This document shows, one piece after another, positions 45,901 to 52,805 of a stretch of DNA of 64,000 nucleotides; position 1 is the first letter of the stretch; each line of letters starts with the position of its first letter. Source of the stretch: Microbulbifer sp. TB1203 (GTDB lineage: Bacteria > Pseudomonadota > Gammaproteobacteria > Pseudomonadales > Cellvibrionaceae); contig NZ_CP116899.1 of NCBI RefSeq assembly GCF_030997045.1, positions 3,248,001-3,312,000 on the forward strand. The letters run 5' to 3'. Position numbers and translations under genes: made by a program. The notes beneath the pieces were generated by a model that worked only from the letters and a program-made list of their open reading frames with translations, was not told the DNA's origin and made no database searches.

Positions 45901-48900
45901 CACATCGCCATTTTCATCGAATGTCCATTTGGTACCATCCAGGCCCGTAACTGTATCATCCGCATTACCATTCACTTTCAGAATATCGGAAAATTTGATT
46001 TCATTGGCCGCGACTTGATGAACACCCTCTATCACATAGGCATCGCCCATGCCCGATGACAGCAAGGTTCCGCCATCCACCTCATCTATATTTCTAAAAA
46101 TTATGCCGCTGCTGTTGATCTGCTTAGCGGTATCAGTCAGGGTTACTTCGCCAATGGCCACAATCATGTCGGCCACACCGTCATTAGGCGAAACTCCACC
46201 ATCGATCTCGTCAACGTTGGCGAAGCGGATGCTGTCGTCATCAGTCAAATTCCAATTGACAGCATTCTCTCCAGTAATCGTCAGTTTCTCAGCATGATTC
46301 ACTGAACCTTCGATCTTGTAGCTGTACTGCACATTAGCTTCAGAAACAAAACCGGAGACATCTTCAATTCCCAGGAATTCAATACCCTTGCTGGATAAGG
46401 AATTATCCTCCGAGGAGATATTTACAGAGGCGGAAGTATCAGCCATGGAATTGACTATCAAGGAATTCCCCGTGGAAACTCCGACGTCAACCAATGACAA
46501 CCCGTGAAAATCGATATCAGATACACTTAAGTCACCATCCTGAACACCGGTGGTAAACGCCAGGGAACCGGAATCAGCGTTCAGGGTGGAAGCGGTAACA
46601 TCATTGATTCCCGAGAAGGTCCACTCAGTCAGCTCATCCGGTTTCACTTTGAGCTCGCGGATGGCACCCTCAAAAAAGACAGTATCTGCCGACAGGGAGC
46701 CATATCCAGCATCCAGAGACTCAAAGCTATTGGCTCCGGCGATTTTCATCCCGGCGATTTCCACGAAGACGGATTCACCTTCCTGTTTCACCTGGAAGTC
46801 ATCGAATCCGGTGTTTGCCATGATATTGGAAACGCCATCAACGCCACCGACGAACTCCAGATCCTCGACGTTCTGGAAACTGACGTTGTTGTTTGTTGCT
46901 AAGTTGACTCCGGTTATGGTCCAGCTTTCGTCGGTCGCCCCTGTGACGATATCGCTACCGCCACCCGCCTCTACAGCTTCAACCCCCTTAAACAGGTGAC
47001 TAACCTCTAAGGATGAATAATTTACATCACCATCGTCATTAAATGACCAAGTGGCATCAATATTATCCTCAACAACTATTTTCTTTGCGGAAAAGCTTTC
47101 TGTTCCACTAAAGGATATGCCGGATAGTTTTCCATTTGGCTCACTGGCATTTCCATTATCCACAGTGAGGCTGTCCGCTACCACATAGTCGCCATAAGCT
47201 GTTATATGGCCTTTGCCATCCACCTTTTTTATACCATTGAAGATGATACCGTGAACATCAACCCGGTTTGCGGCAAGGATATTGAACTCATCATCCTCCG
47301 ATGTGCCATTCAGAGAGGGGTTACCAGTCGCAGTAGTACTGATTTCATCGATTCCGTTGAATCTTACCCCGTCGCCGGCGTCTACCTGGTTCCCGGCACC
47401 GTCCACCAGGTTCCATACAGCTTGGTCGCTACTCAGGGTGGAGCCATCACCGATACTCGCCTTTACTTCTGCGATATCGCTAAATTCAAGTCCATAGCTT
47501 GCTAGCCCCAGAACTCCGCCGTTATAGGTGAAGGAATCAGCGGTAGTATTTTTTGTTCCATCCACAATGGCATCTTTGGTGGTTACTTCGTCAATACCAG
47601 TGAATTCCAGGCTTGAATTTTCGCCGAGTACTGCTTTGACACTGCTATTAGCAGCCCCCAATTCCCAAGTAATACCCGCAACGGTATCTACAGTATTTTC
47701 AGCTCCTGCATCGCCATTAACAAAACCAACCCCGGAAAAGATGATGTTATTTGATTCCACTTTGTTATCACTATTGATAACAAAACTATTCGTACCAACA
47801 CTGGCGCCATTCAATGTCCCGACGGCTACGTCATCTATTCCCGAAAACGCAATACCTGTGCCTTCAATATTGCTTGTTGAAACTTTATTGTCTCCAATGC
47901 CGTTTTCATCATTTTCAGAGAGCCACAGTGCGACCGAGGAATCAAGAGTATCATCGGCGTCGGCGGAGACGTTCTCCACCTCAGTGAAATCTATGTTTCC
48001 ATCAGACAAGACGCCATCGCTATCTATCGTAAATTCATTCTTACCCGTGCTTCCGGCAAGATTGACCAGCTTCGCCTCACCAATATTGGAAAAGCTTATT
48101 CCTTCGGCCGCCAATTCATGGGCGGAATTTATCGTTACCAGGGAATCCTGGCCGCTGGCATCCAATACAAAATCTACATCCAGCTCACTTACGCTACTGG
48201 CGGAAGACAGGCCCTTGAATTTGTATCCGGCATAAGACAAGTAGGGAACATCCGCATCGAGATCCGCGTCATACTCCTTCCGAAGCTGGAAGGTCTTGTC
48301 CGTGGCGGAAGCGGTAAGACTGGAGCTATTTGCGATGAATTCTTCCGTGGACAGGAAGGTTAGGCCGTCGGCCTGTACTCCATCCACACCCACCAGCCAG
48401 CTTTCACCGGCAGTAGTATCATCACCGTCCCTGCCGATAATGGTGTCGGAACCGGATCCGGCATCTACGACCTCCACACTTTCAAACTGAATCTGGCTAT
48501 TCAGGATAAATTTATTTGTATCATTGATCTCAAGAGTGTCAGCGGCATTGGACAAAGTGAATTTGTCCGAGCCCAGACCGCCTGTCACCGTGCTTATCGT
48601 ATCCTCACCAGTAATACTCAGGTCGCCCAGTAAGTTGTCCGTGGAAACATCCAGTGAGGTAACACTTACAACTTCCCCGCCATCAACCTCAACTTCACTG
48701 CCAACAAAAAGCTCAAGGGCGCCTGCTTTTATGCTACCGTTATTGGTGATGGAATCCTTCAGGTAGACATCCAGATCAGCAACCGTAACGCTGGAACCGT
48801 CGGTGATCTTGAAATCGTTTGCGATTATGCGGAGACCGTCATCCGCACCGTTACCGCTAATATTTACGCCTTCTCCGGCATCTTCTCCTATCTGTACGGA

Positions 48901-50526
48901 GCCGGAAGCGTCCAAGGTTAATATCGCACTGTTACCGTTACCGTCGTTACCGTCACCTTTCCAGGCCAGACTCGCAGCGACCAGAATGCTGTCCAGGTCG
49001 GTATTATCTCCCTCTACCGGACTGCCATCGATTTCAGGGTGGGCGCCTTCGCTAACTTTTATCGTTAAGTCACTCCCACCACCAAGGGTACTGGTGATCG
49101 TCACGGTATCCAGGCAATTAGTAGCCGGGCAGTCCCCCTCCTTCTCAATCCGGAACCAACCGGGATCAATCAACCACTCCCCGGCCGCGCCACCGGCGTG
49201 CGCCCTGGCGGAAACGAACATATCGTCGTGGCCAAAGCTCAGCGTCCCCTTGCCGGAGGTTTCCACCAGGCCACCATCACCACCCAATTCACCGGATTCC
49301 GCGCGGATGCTGCCGGCGAAATAGGTGCTGTCGTCGGCCCAGACAACCACTTCACCACCGTCGCCCTGGCCCATGCCGCTGGCATCGATATCGGCTTCGG
49401 CCGTTACAGTGGTGTTTTTGGCATTGCGAATTTCACTGTCCTTGCCCTGGTAGCCGCCGCCGACCAATACCTCACCACCGCCGGCGCTGCCGCGGGCGTC
49501 GATACTGCCGCTGACACTGACCTCGCCTCCCAGCACATGGGCCCGGCCGCCAGCGCCGGTTTCTCCGCGCACGGCGATTTCACCGCTGTGCACGGCGCTG
49601 TCGCCCTCCACAACCACCAGGCCGCCAGTATTGCCCGAGACGTCCAGGACCCCGCTGTTCACCACAGAGGAACCGGAACCCGTCAGGCGAATGGTGCCAC
49701 CACTGGTGTCGATACCCCGGGCACGCACCACGCCTTCGTTGTTTACCGCCGAGGTGAACAGGTCCCCGGAGACACTGGCCTCCATCAGCACCTTGATGCC
49801 GTCTATTTGGCCCTGGTTGAGTACGGCGGTGTCGATACCCAGGTCGTTCTCCATCACCTGCTTGGTGACCTGCACACCGATCAGGCCATCGGCATCGAAG
49901 GTCAGCACCGCCTCGTCGGCGGCGGCGAGGCTGACCATTTCCGCGCTGATCAGGGAACCCGGTGCATTGGTGATCTGCCTGCCCACCAACACCGCGCTGG
50001 CGGCGTTGATAACTCCCCGGTTGACCACCACACCGGCGCTGCCGCCTTCCGCCTTGAAGGCGAAATCGCCGTTCATAAAATCCGCCGGGTCCATATCCAG
50101 GCCGGCGGCGGTGATGGCGCCCACATTGACGGTAGCCGTCTCGGTAAACAGCACACCGCGGGGGTTGGCCAGGATCACATGGCCGTTGGACTCGATACGC
50201 CCGCGGATTTCACTGGCATTGCTGTCCAGAATGCGGTTCAGCACCACCGAAGAGGAGTCCGGCTGCAGGAATTTGACCAGTTCCTCCTCGCTGATATTGA
50301 AGGATTCCCAGTCAATGGAAAGCAGATCCGTTTCCTGGTTGATAATGGTGGCCAGGTCCTCAACCGTGATACCGCCCTCGCCGCCGGTAATGGTGCCGCC
50401 TTTGGGCCCGGCGAATGCCGCGGGGCTGATCGCCTGTCCGGCAATCATCCCCGCACAGGCCAAATGCCACACTTTGATTGCCGAAGTCAGTTTTTTCAGT
50501 TCACGGGTCATATTGTGTTTCTGCAT
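36970..50526 (-). CDS. Giant two-partner secretion exoprotein (TpsA), 4518 residues
   Basis: TpsA proteins are large beta-helical exoproteins exported through a TpsB pore. The N-terminus has a long signal peptide (to about residue 39, AISPAAFA) and a TPS/haemagglutination-activity domain: SIDWESFNIS (residues 70-79), VVLNRILDSN and ILANPRGVLF (NPRG at 121-124, the NPxG motif). After residue 550 almost the whole protein is imperfect 60-70-residue repeats with GISFSGIE, ...AGGGDTV..., W.L and DxFxL elements. A 537-residue super-repeat is present twice nearly unchanged and once diverged. The C-terminus is acidic (EEDEDDLEERMREDLPSVDG). ATG 50526 has AAGGTG upstream. The tpsB and lipoprotein genes precede it. 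Adhesion or contact roles are inferred, since no enzymatic domain was seen. Confidence 0.9.
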   Translation of the reverse strand: MQKHNMTRELKKLTSAIKVWHLACAGMIAGQAISPAAFAGPKGGTITGGEGGITVEDLATIINQETDLLSIDWESFNISEEELVKFLQPDSSSVVLNRILDSNASEIRGRIESNGHVILANPRGVLFTETATVNVGAITAAGLDMDPADFMNGDFAFKAEGGSAGVVVNRGVINAASAVLVGRQITNAPGSLISAEMVSLAAADEAVLTFDADGLIGVQVTKQVMENDLGIDTAVLNQGQIDGIKVLMEASVSGDLFTSAVNNEGVVRARGIDTSGGTIRLTGSGSSVVNSGVLDVSGNTGGLVVVEGDSAVHSGEIAVRGETGAGGRAHVLGGEVSVSGSIDARGSAGGGEVLVGGGYQGKDSEIRNAKNTTVTAEADIDASGMGQGDGGEVVVWADDSTYFAGSIRAESGELGGDGGLVETSGKGTLSFGHDDMFVSARAHAGGAAGEWLIDPGWFRIEKEGDCPATNCLDTVTITSTLGGGSDLTIKVSEGAHPEIDGSPVEGDNTDLDSILVAASLAWKGDGNDGNGNSAILTLDASGSVQIGEDAGEGVNISGNGADDGLRIIANDFKITDGSSVTVADLDVYLKDSITNNGSIKAGALELFVGSEVEVDGGEVVSVTSLDVSTDNLLGDLSITGEDTISTVTGGLGSDKFTLSNAADTLEINDTNKFILNSQIQFESVEVVDAGSGSDTIIGRDGDDTTAGESWLVGVDGVQADGLTFLSTEEFIANSSSLTASATDKTFQLRKEYDADLDADVPYLSYAGYKFKGLSSASSVSELDVDFVLDASGQDSLVTINSAHELAAEGISFSNIGEAKLVNLAGSTGKNEFTIDSDGVLSDGNIDFTEVENVSADADDTLDSSVALWLSENDENGIGDNKVSTSNIEGTGIAFSGIDDVAVGTLNGASVGTNSFVINSDNKVESNNIIFSGVGFVNGDAGAENTVDTVAGITWELGAANSSVKAVLGENSSLEFTGIDEVTTKDAIVDGTKNTTADSFTYNGGVLGLASYGLEFSDIAEVKASIGDGSTLSSDQAVWNLVDGAGNQVDAGDGVRFNGIDEISTTATGNPSLNGTSEDDEFNILAANRVDVHGIIFNGIKKVDGKGHITAYGDYVVADSLTVDNGNASEPNGKLSGISFSGTESFSAKKIVVEDNIDATWSFNDDGDVNYSSLEVSHLFKGVEAVEAGGGSDIVTGATDESWTITGVNLATNNNVSFQNVEDLEFVGGVDGVSNIMANTGFDDFQVKQEGESVFVEIAGMKIAGANSFESLDAGYGSLSADTVFFEGAIRELKVKPDELTEWTFSGINDVTASTLNADSGSLAFTTGVQDGDLSVSDIDFHGLSLVDVGVSTGNSLIVNSMADTSASVNISSEDNSLSSKGIEFLGIEDVSGFVSEANVQYSYKIEGSVNHAEKLTITGENAVNWNLTDDDSIRFANVDEIDGGVSPNDGVADMIVAIGEVTLTDTAKQINSSGIIFRNIDEVDGGTLLSSGMGDAYVIEGVHQVAANEIKFSDILKVNGNADDTVTGLDGTKWTFDENGDVVGSQISFVDITDFTATNSSFEADAVSLTGDANAVKYNDGILFRGLVSVTTSTLNGTVGSDAFVILDGVSNVEANGIEFSGVTSVVAQEATGDNDTVTSLAGSEWELDTVENNGISFSGIEFVDTKFGTLTGTDSADNFTLNTDGGVIAGDVVYGSLRTVNGGDGDDNLDALLYVAGLEITVNDYEVKANGLDLAFTSIQTADSNVLAGTSGNDLFSLDSSGDLNAKSILADATIRFKGVSTINAGDGNDTLTVAGDSLAFEVAGANILTFDAITANGLDRLEYTDAGTGAGGSATGAAGANWLLEAAAGEVENNGITLAGVSTFAASDGAGLVGRTGSAETFDLRDNGDVQVHGLTFQNLSSVDGGSGEVTDTVALQTSSAATLTGKNGEAKILDILFSDIEEVTNGTIQVSGIADEFIIQDTNKVKANNIAFSDITTISDLGEGDTVIGVAGDGWTLNGTSGQAKSSGITFVGKYSVSAEDSVLTGDAATLETYTLTNDGSTTVQVDDIKFTGLSSVNGGGGDNLNAGAYSDWLVLTGEPQGLKTKDETLAFAGMENVVATSLEGTENADVFNVRVVNGELTTSSYQMNFTGLTEVDAGSGFEWDRVEVTGGTYEWDWWSGTARVFDQIDFSSIEWVTGSDYEVITSDQNDELTVVGEDAVEVNGVRFEGFDFIDAKGGDDTVTGFTGQDWTLLGWETAENNGITFENVEFLIAVEGGGLFGTTQVDLQDGSDNFTLLQNGHIDVLGMDVEGMTRVVAGGGADSLNALAYVDGLSLSDSKAVKAGDLEFTGIDSAQVNALETTADPESLQVTGQGALSIADIDFSGLTSVTDTGGSDTLSSTAAAFGWSLADDSLNVTHAGIIFSGVEFFSGGNGILQGGSASSSYTITDSGALTVDEIRSFSGLGEVQAQGGEDSLATIDKVSLTDSNGAFHTSDIDFTGIVSLNAADLVGTGNADKFQMEGDSKLSIYDLTISGIDTLDAGSDGDTVAGRTAQGYQLNDDGSVTHDGINFTGVQFFEGLKAALVATTGNETFTYSTGVEVESVEVDGRTFTGLTSVNGNGGTDTLAAEGYSGTLVLSGAKNALTNEDEILTFSGMTNVKATDLRGTVGADTFGVSQSGDQVEVSIYDMTFTGLSDVDASDDNDTVNISNGNAQITGEETVSVFDITFFDIEVGTGSGYDVSATNGDDVFNVTESGGVRISGIVFDSFGTINALGGNDTVTGATGKDWTLLGWKEAENNGITFENVEFLIAAEGGLMGTTQVDSQDGSDDFVLLQNGHIDVLGMDVEGMTRVVAGGGTDSLNALVYDGGLSLSGSKAVTAGDLVFSGIDSVQVESLQTSGDVEDFDVTDLGALSVADIDFTDLTSVTDTGGSDTLSSTAAAFGWSLADDSLNVTHAGIIFSGVESFSGGNGILQGGSASSSYTITDSGALTVDEIRSFSGLGEVQAQGGEDSLATIDKVSLTDSNGAFHTSDIDFTGIVSLNAADLVGTGNADKFQMEGDSKLSIYGLTISDIDTLNAGSDGDTVAGRTAQGYQLNDDGSVTHDGINFTGVQFFEGLKAALVATTGNETFTYSTGVEVESVEVDGRTFTGLTSVNGNGGTDTLAAEGYSGTLVLSGAKNALTNEDEILTFSGMTNVKATDLRGTAGADTFDVSQSGDQVEVSIYDMIFTGLGSVDASDDEDTVQVSNGNAQITGDETLSVFDITFSDIEVGTGSGFDVSATDGNDVFSVTESGGVKISGIAFDSFGTIDALGGNDRVTGADGFDWYLKGEHSAENNGITFLNMEELITVNANLLGIDDASVTENFTLISEGVVDVWGMRASGMAQVNARAGTSDLNFGEDYTATLSLNDANNQLEDGDLLFTGIDSASVPTLNTSGGVDAISVTGENKLTAAGIDFRDVSIVADTGSRDTVNSAVTNRDWVLRDNGLDVEHAGITFSAVESFSGGNGILQGGIASSDYAVTASGSVSVDGLRFFSDLAEVQAQAGGDDLAALETVTLTDGSGAFSTSGINFTGVETLTAADLEGTVADDEFTLLADSSLRIYGLTISGIDTLDAAAGSGDRVVGRNGIGYQLSSNGAVTHDGILFSNTEMYEGVGADLTASDADDHFTMTAADAVRLEATGQQFSGLVSANTGVGADTVSALGAVAVTGSKAATAGEIAFSNIETVSGTGALSATGGADSFTIAATGELDSYDIRFEDVTSVAAGGGEDTVQGLGESGWELDESDKALRHAGMAFTGLDVASGGNGVLTGSAAAEQFTVSAANQVTAKGIQFDTVSLVDAAGGANSVVSIDGETWVLGADNRSASASGIQFANVDTISGSALNVDAATNNRSDDFVLEGGALTVRAIEFASVSNVSAGADGGDAVTSSAGEWQLAGGENTEGEVSTGGVSFTGMDRVFTENALLRGSGTAEHYALNGEGALSVSGMAFEGIAEVEAGSGRDSLQGTGGADEFDLAGSGDISVASIRFGGVESVDAGGGGDTVNAEGASWTSVASGDALVEGGAVAAINSLEVLFENLEQVNGAGSYAGLDIDGEYLFDNLNSATIGGVAFADLESIVAGSGNDAFFAADIDANWSLDTGGGLVTSEGASLVFSGFESIFAGSGVDQFILSGGQLATLDTGAGSDSVLLTGTAIASLSLGDGNDLLQVDSDSSQSVALDGGSGEDEFQLRIDDKTWRIFSSDDFSVGSFQFSAFELVENGSDNLNVETDQAFDFFLGDSAGLHFTGSDMRMHYNGSGNVNIVNIGNQTIGGGAQAKRLDLTTAGDVDITTDVEVLNIQGSGDIDIVVVAEQDLVIDEINAGRNGTIAIDSARFGSLTAETYGDTHLTGRTVQLGSELQQWSVIGSAINPLRMDVTESVDIVSITYFQPDFINQVPAFSARGDELQSIAGAQAAQGLKSAVQNAVEDFTQVDPGIFTAVPPYSAGVEVVNAPEMALNADGLHPVYGPAAEEDEDDLEERMREDLPSVDGARVSGGR
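40630..43850 (-). repeat. 1611-bp tandem super-repeat inside tpsA
   Basis: Sequence at 40630-42240 recurs at 42241-43850 with an exact 1611-base (537-codon) period. Anchors are CCAGTGGAAT at 41171 and 42782, and TGCCGTTGCC at 41661 and 43272. The central part (about 40900-41800 against 42511-43411) is almost identical; the outer parts differ more. A third, more diverged copy continues toward 39000 in the protein's C-terminal direction. The near-identity shows recent duplication or gene conversion. Confidence 0.9.
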
Positions 50527-50662
50527 GTCTGCACCTTGCGGCTGCTTCCCTGACTATGCGATCGCCAGGCGGTTGATCTTGGTTAAGTTCTTGAAAAATA
50601 CACTTTGTATGCCGCTAAAGCGGCATCATTGAGTAATCCTGTAAGGTCTTCTTCACCGGACG

Positions 50663-52570
50663 TCAATAGAGGTACACGGCGCCGGCTTCACTCATGCTGT
50701 TATCCTCCTGGTCACCGTTCACGCCCTTAGCCTGACTGTCTTCTCTTCGCGCGCCTACTGCCAAAGTCCGGCCATCCCCGGAGAGGCCAAGACTGTGACC
50801 GAATCCATCTGCGGCATCGGTATTGGAGGCCTTTATATAATGCTCCTGGCGCCAATCTCCGTCCTCCTTGGAAAAAAGGTAAACAGCACCCGTAGACGCC
50901 AAACTGTTATCGGTCTGATCGCCGTCAATACCCTTTGCCGCGCTGTCATCGCCAATCGAAGAGACGGCCAGCCTGCTGCCATCGGCGGATATCGCCAGTT
51001 GCCTACCAAACTCGTCACTGGCATCCGTATTGGAAGCCTTCAGATAGGTCTTCTGCTCCCAGCTACCCTCGTTGCGCTCAAAAACATAGACGGCGCCGCT
51101 ATCTTCCATGTCGTTACTGCTCTGATCGCCATTGACACCGGTCGCTTCGCCATCTTCACCCCTTGCGCCCACAGCCAGGGTACTGCCGTCCGCGGAAATC
51201 GCCAGTGACCAACCAAATAGATCACTCGAATCAATGTTGGAAGATTTCAAATAAGCCTGCTGTGCCCAACTATCCCCCCCGCGCGCGAATACGTAGACGG
51301 CACCAGTGAGAACGGCACCGGAGTTATCCTCTTGATCCCCATTTACCCCTGGAGACAGGCCCTGTTCCCGCTCGGCCGTCACCGCCAGAGTTTGGGCATC
51401 CCCAGATAAGGCAATTTGGGCCCCAAAATAGTCCTCTTCTTCTGTGTTGGAAGCCTTGATATAGAAGTTCTGCTGCCATTCGCCGCTGTCCTTGCTGAAC
51501 AGGTAAACCGCGCCAGCGCCCAAAGCGTCGTCATTGTTTTGATCGCCGTCGATACCGGTCGCCGCACTACGCTCGTAGCTGGCCCCCACCGCCAGGATCT
51601 CCCCATCCGCGGACAGAGAAACACTCCAACCGAAACGATCCGCCACCCCGGCATTGGATGCCTTGACATAGGCCTGATGCTTCCACTCCTGCTCCTCATA
51701 AGCCAAAATATAGACAGCGCCACTTTTGCTGGCATCGGCATTATCCTGATCCCCATTGACACCTGTAGAGGCGCTATTCTCATATGGTGCACCCACGGCA
51801 AGGGTATTGCCGTCTGCGGAAAGGGAAAGAGAATAGCCAAACCCAAACCCGGCCCCCAATATACCTACATCAAACGCATTGGAGGACTTCAGGTAGGCCT
51901 GCTGTTGCCATGAGCCATCAACCATGCGGAATACATAGACGGCCCCGCGATCCCCACCTTCATTGTCATCCTGATCGCCATCCACCCCCGCCGCCGCGCT
52001 GTCTTCACGAGTTGCAGCCACTGCCAGGGTGGAACCATCCGCAGACAGGGCTAGAGCTGCGCCAAACCAATCGCCCGCCTCCGTATTGGACGCCTTGGAA
52101 TAACCAACAGCCTCCGCCAGGTTGCCACTCACCGCCACACTGTCGGACTCGGTACAGCCATTTTCATTACAGGCCTCCAGGATATAACTGGCCGCCATTT
52201 TCTCAGGCAGGAATACGGTCAGGCCGTGCTCCGTTGCCCCGCCGTCGATGGTGGCGATAGCTTCGTAGCCGGTAGTTCCATCGGTATTTTCCAGCAGGTG
52301 GTATTCGTCCACGTTTTCCACGGCTTCCCAACTGAAGTGGAACGTCTTGGTCTGCCGGGGCTCCCAACTCAGCGCCGGGGCTTGCGGCGGCTCCGGCGGG
52401 GGCTCCACCTCGCCACCGGAAGAGGAGCTGCTGGAGCTGCTCGAGCTACTGGAACTGCTTGAGCTGCTTGAGTTACTGGAGCTGCCGGAACTGCTGCCTC
52501 CGCCACCGCAGGCGGCAAGCAGTAGGCTCAGTGTGAATACCGCGAGTTTGCTGTTGTGGTTCGTGGTCAT
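50663..52570 (-). CDS. FG-GAP repeat lipoprotein 2, between tpsB and tpsA
   Basis: The 635-residue protein is a paralogue of the one at 32501. It has a lipobox (VFTLSLLLAAC, lipid Cys21), a polyserine linker and TFHFSWEAVENVDEYHLLEN. Seven repeats follow with GYSKASN/AYVKASN/FYIKASN/HYIKASN starts, SLSADGNTLAVGAPYENSAS and acidic DGDQ loops, and it ends SEAGAVYLY like its twin. It lies 235 bases after tpsB and 136 before tpsA on the same strand, which suggests a role with the exoprotein at the surface, for example as partner or anchor. That role is inferred. Confidence 0.87.
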   Translation of the reverse strand: MTTNHNSKLAVFTLSLLLAACGGGGSSSGSSSNSSSSSSSSSSSSSSSSSSGGEVEPPPEPPQAPALSWEPRQTKTFHFSWEAVENVDEYHLLENTDGTTGYEAIATIDGGATEHGLTVFLPEKMAASYILEACNENGCTESDSVAVSGNLAEAVGYSKASNTEAGDWFGAALALSADGSTLAVAATREDSAAAGVDGDQDDNEGGDRGAVYVFRMVDGSWQQQAYLKSSNAFDVGILGAGFGFGYSLSLSADGNTLAVGAPYENSASTGVNGDQDNADASKSGAVYILAYEEQEWKHQAYVKASNAGVADRFGWSVSLSADGEILAVGASYERSAATGIDGDQNNDDALGAGAVYLFSKDSGEWQQNFYIKASNTEEEDYFGAQIALSGDAQTLAVTAEREQGLSPGVNGDQEDNSGAVLTGAVYVFARGGDSWAQQAYLKSSNIDSSDLFGWSLAISADGSTLAVGARGEDGEATGVNGDQSSNDMEDSGAVYVFERNEGSWEQKTYLKASNTDASDEFGRQLAISADGSRLAVSSIGDDSAAKGIDGDQTDNSLASTGAVYLFSKEDGDWRQEHYIKASNTDAADGFGHSLGLSGDGRTLAVGARREDSQAKGVNGDQEDNSMSEAGAVYLY

Positions 52571-52648
52571 AATTAATCCTTGCCTCAGATTTTCTTTAAT
52601 TCGAATGTTCTAAAATTCTTTGCTGGATGGCCTAAACCTCTTCCATTT

Positions 52649-52674
52649 GATGGGCACGCTCCGCTTTGCCCATC
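52649..52674. repeat. GATGGGCA...TGCCCATC palindrome
   Basis: Arms GATGGGCA/TGCCCATC surround CGCTCCGCTT and run into CCTACG. The same element with one base changed is at 57622-57647. It sits in the tpsB-lipoprotein gap. That gap also holds GCAAGCAGGCTCCTACAG, the arm known from 24479-24490. Confidence 0.75.
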
Positions 52675-52805
52675 CTACGAAGTATCCATCGGTATAGAAG
52701 TCTGCTTGCAAGCGGATATTTTTGAGGCTGTTACGACCTCAATTCGCCTGCAAGCAGGCTCCTACAGAAAGCGTTCGCGTCAGCCGGTTTCCGTTTGCCC
52801 TTCGG

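Noticed and set aside
36955..50553. Long plus-strand open frames opposite tpsA (for example 36955-38289, 40102-41157, 49198-50553)
   Set aside because: They mirror the repetitive GC-biased tpsA coding sequence, repeat with its period, and lack ribosome sites and recognisable domains.
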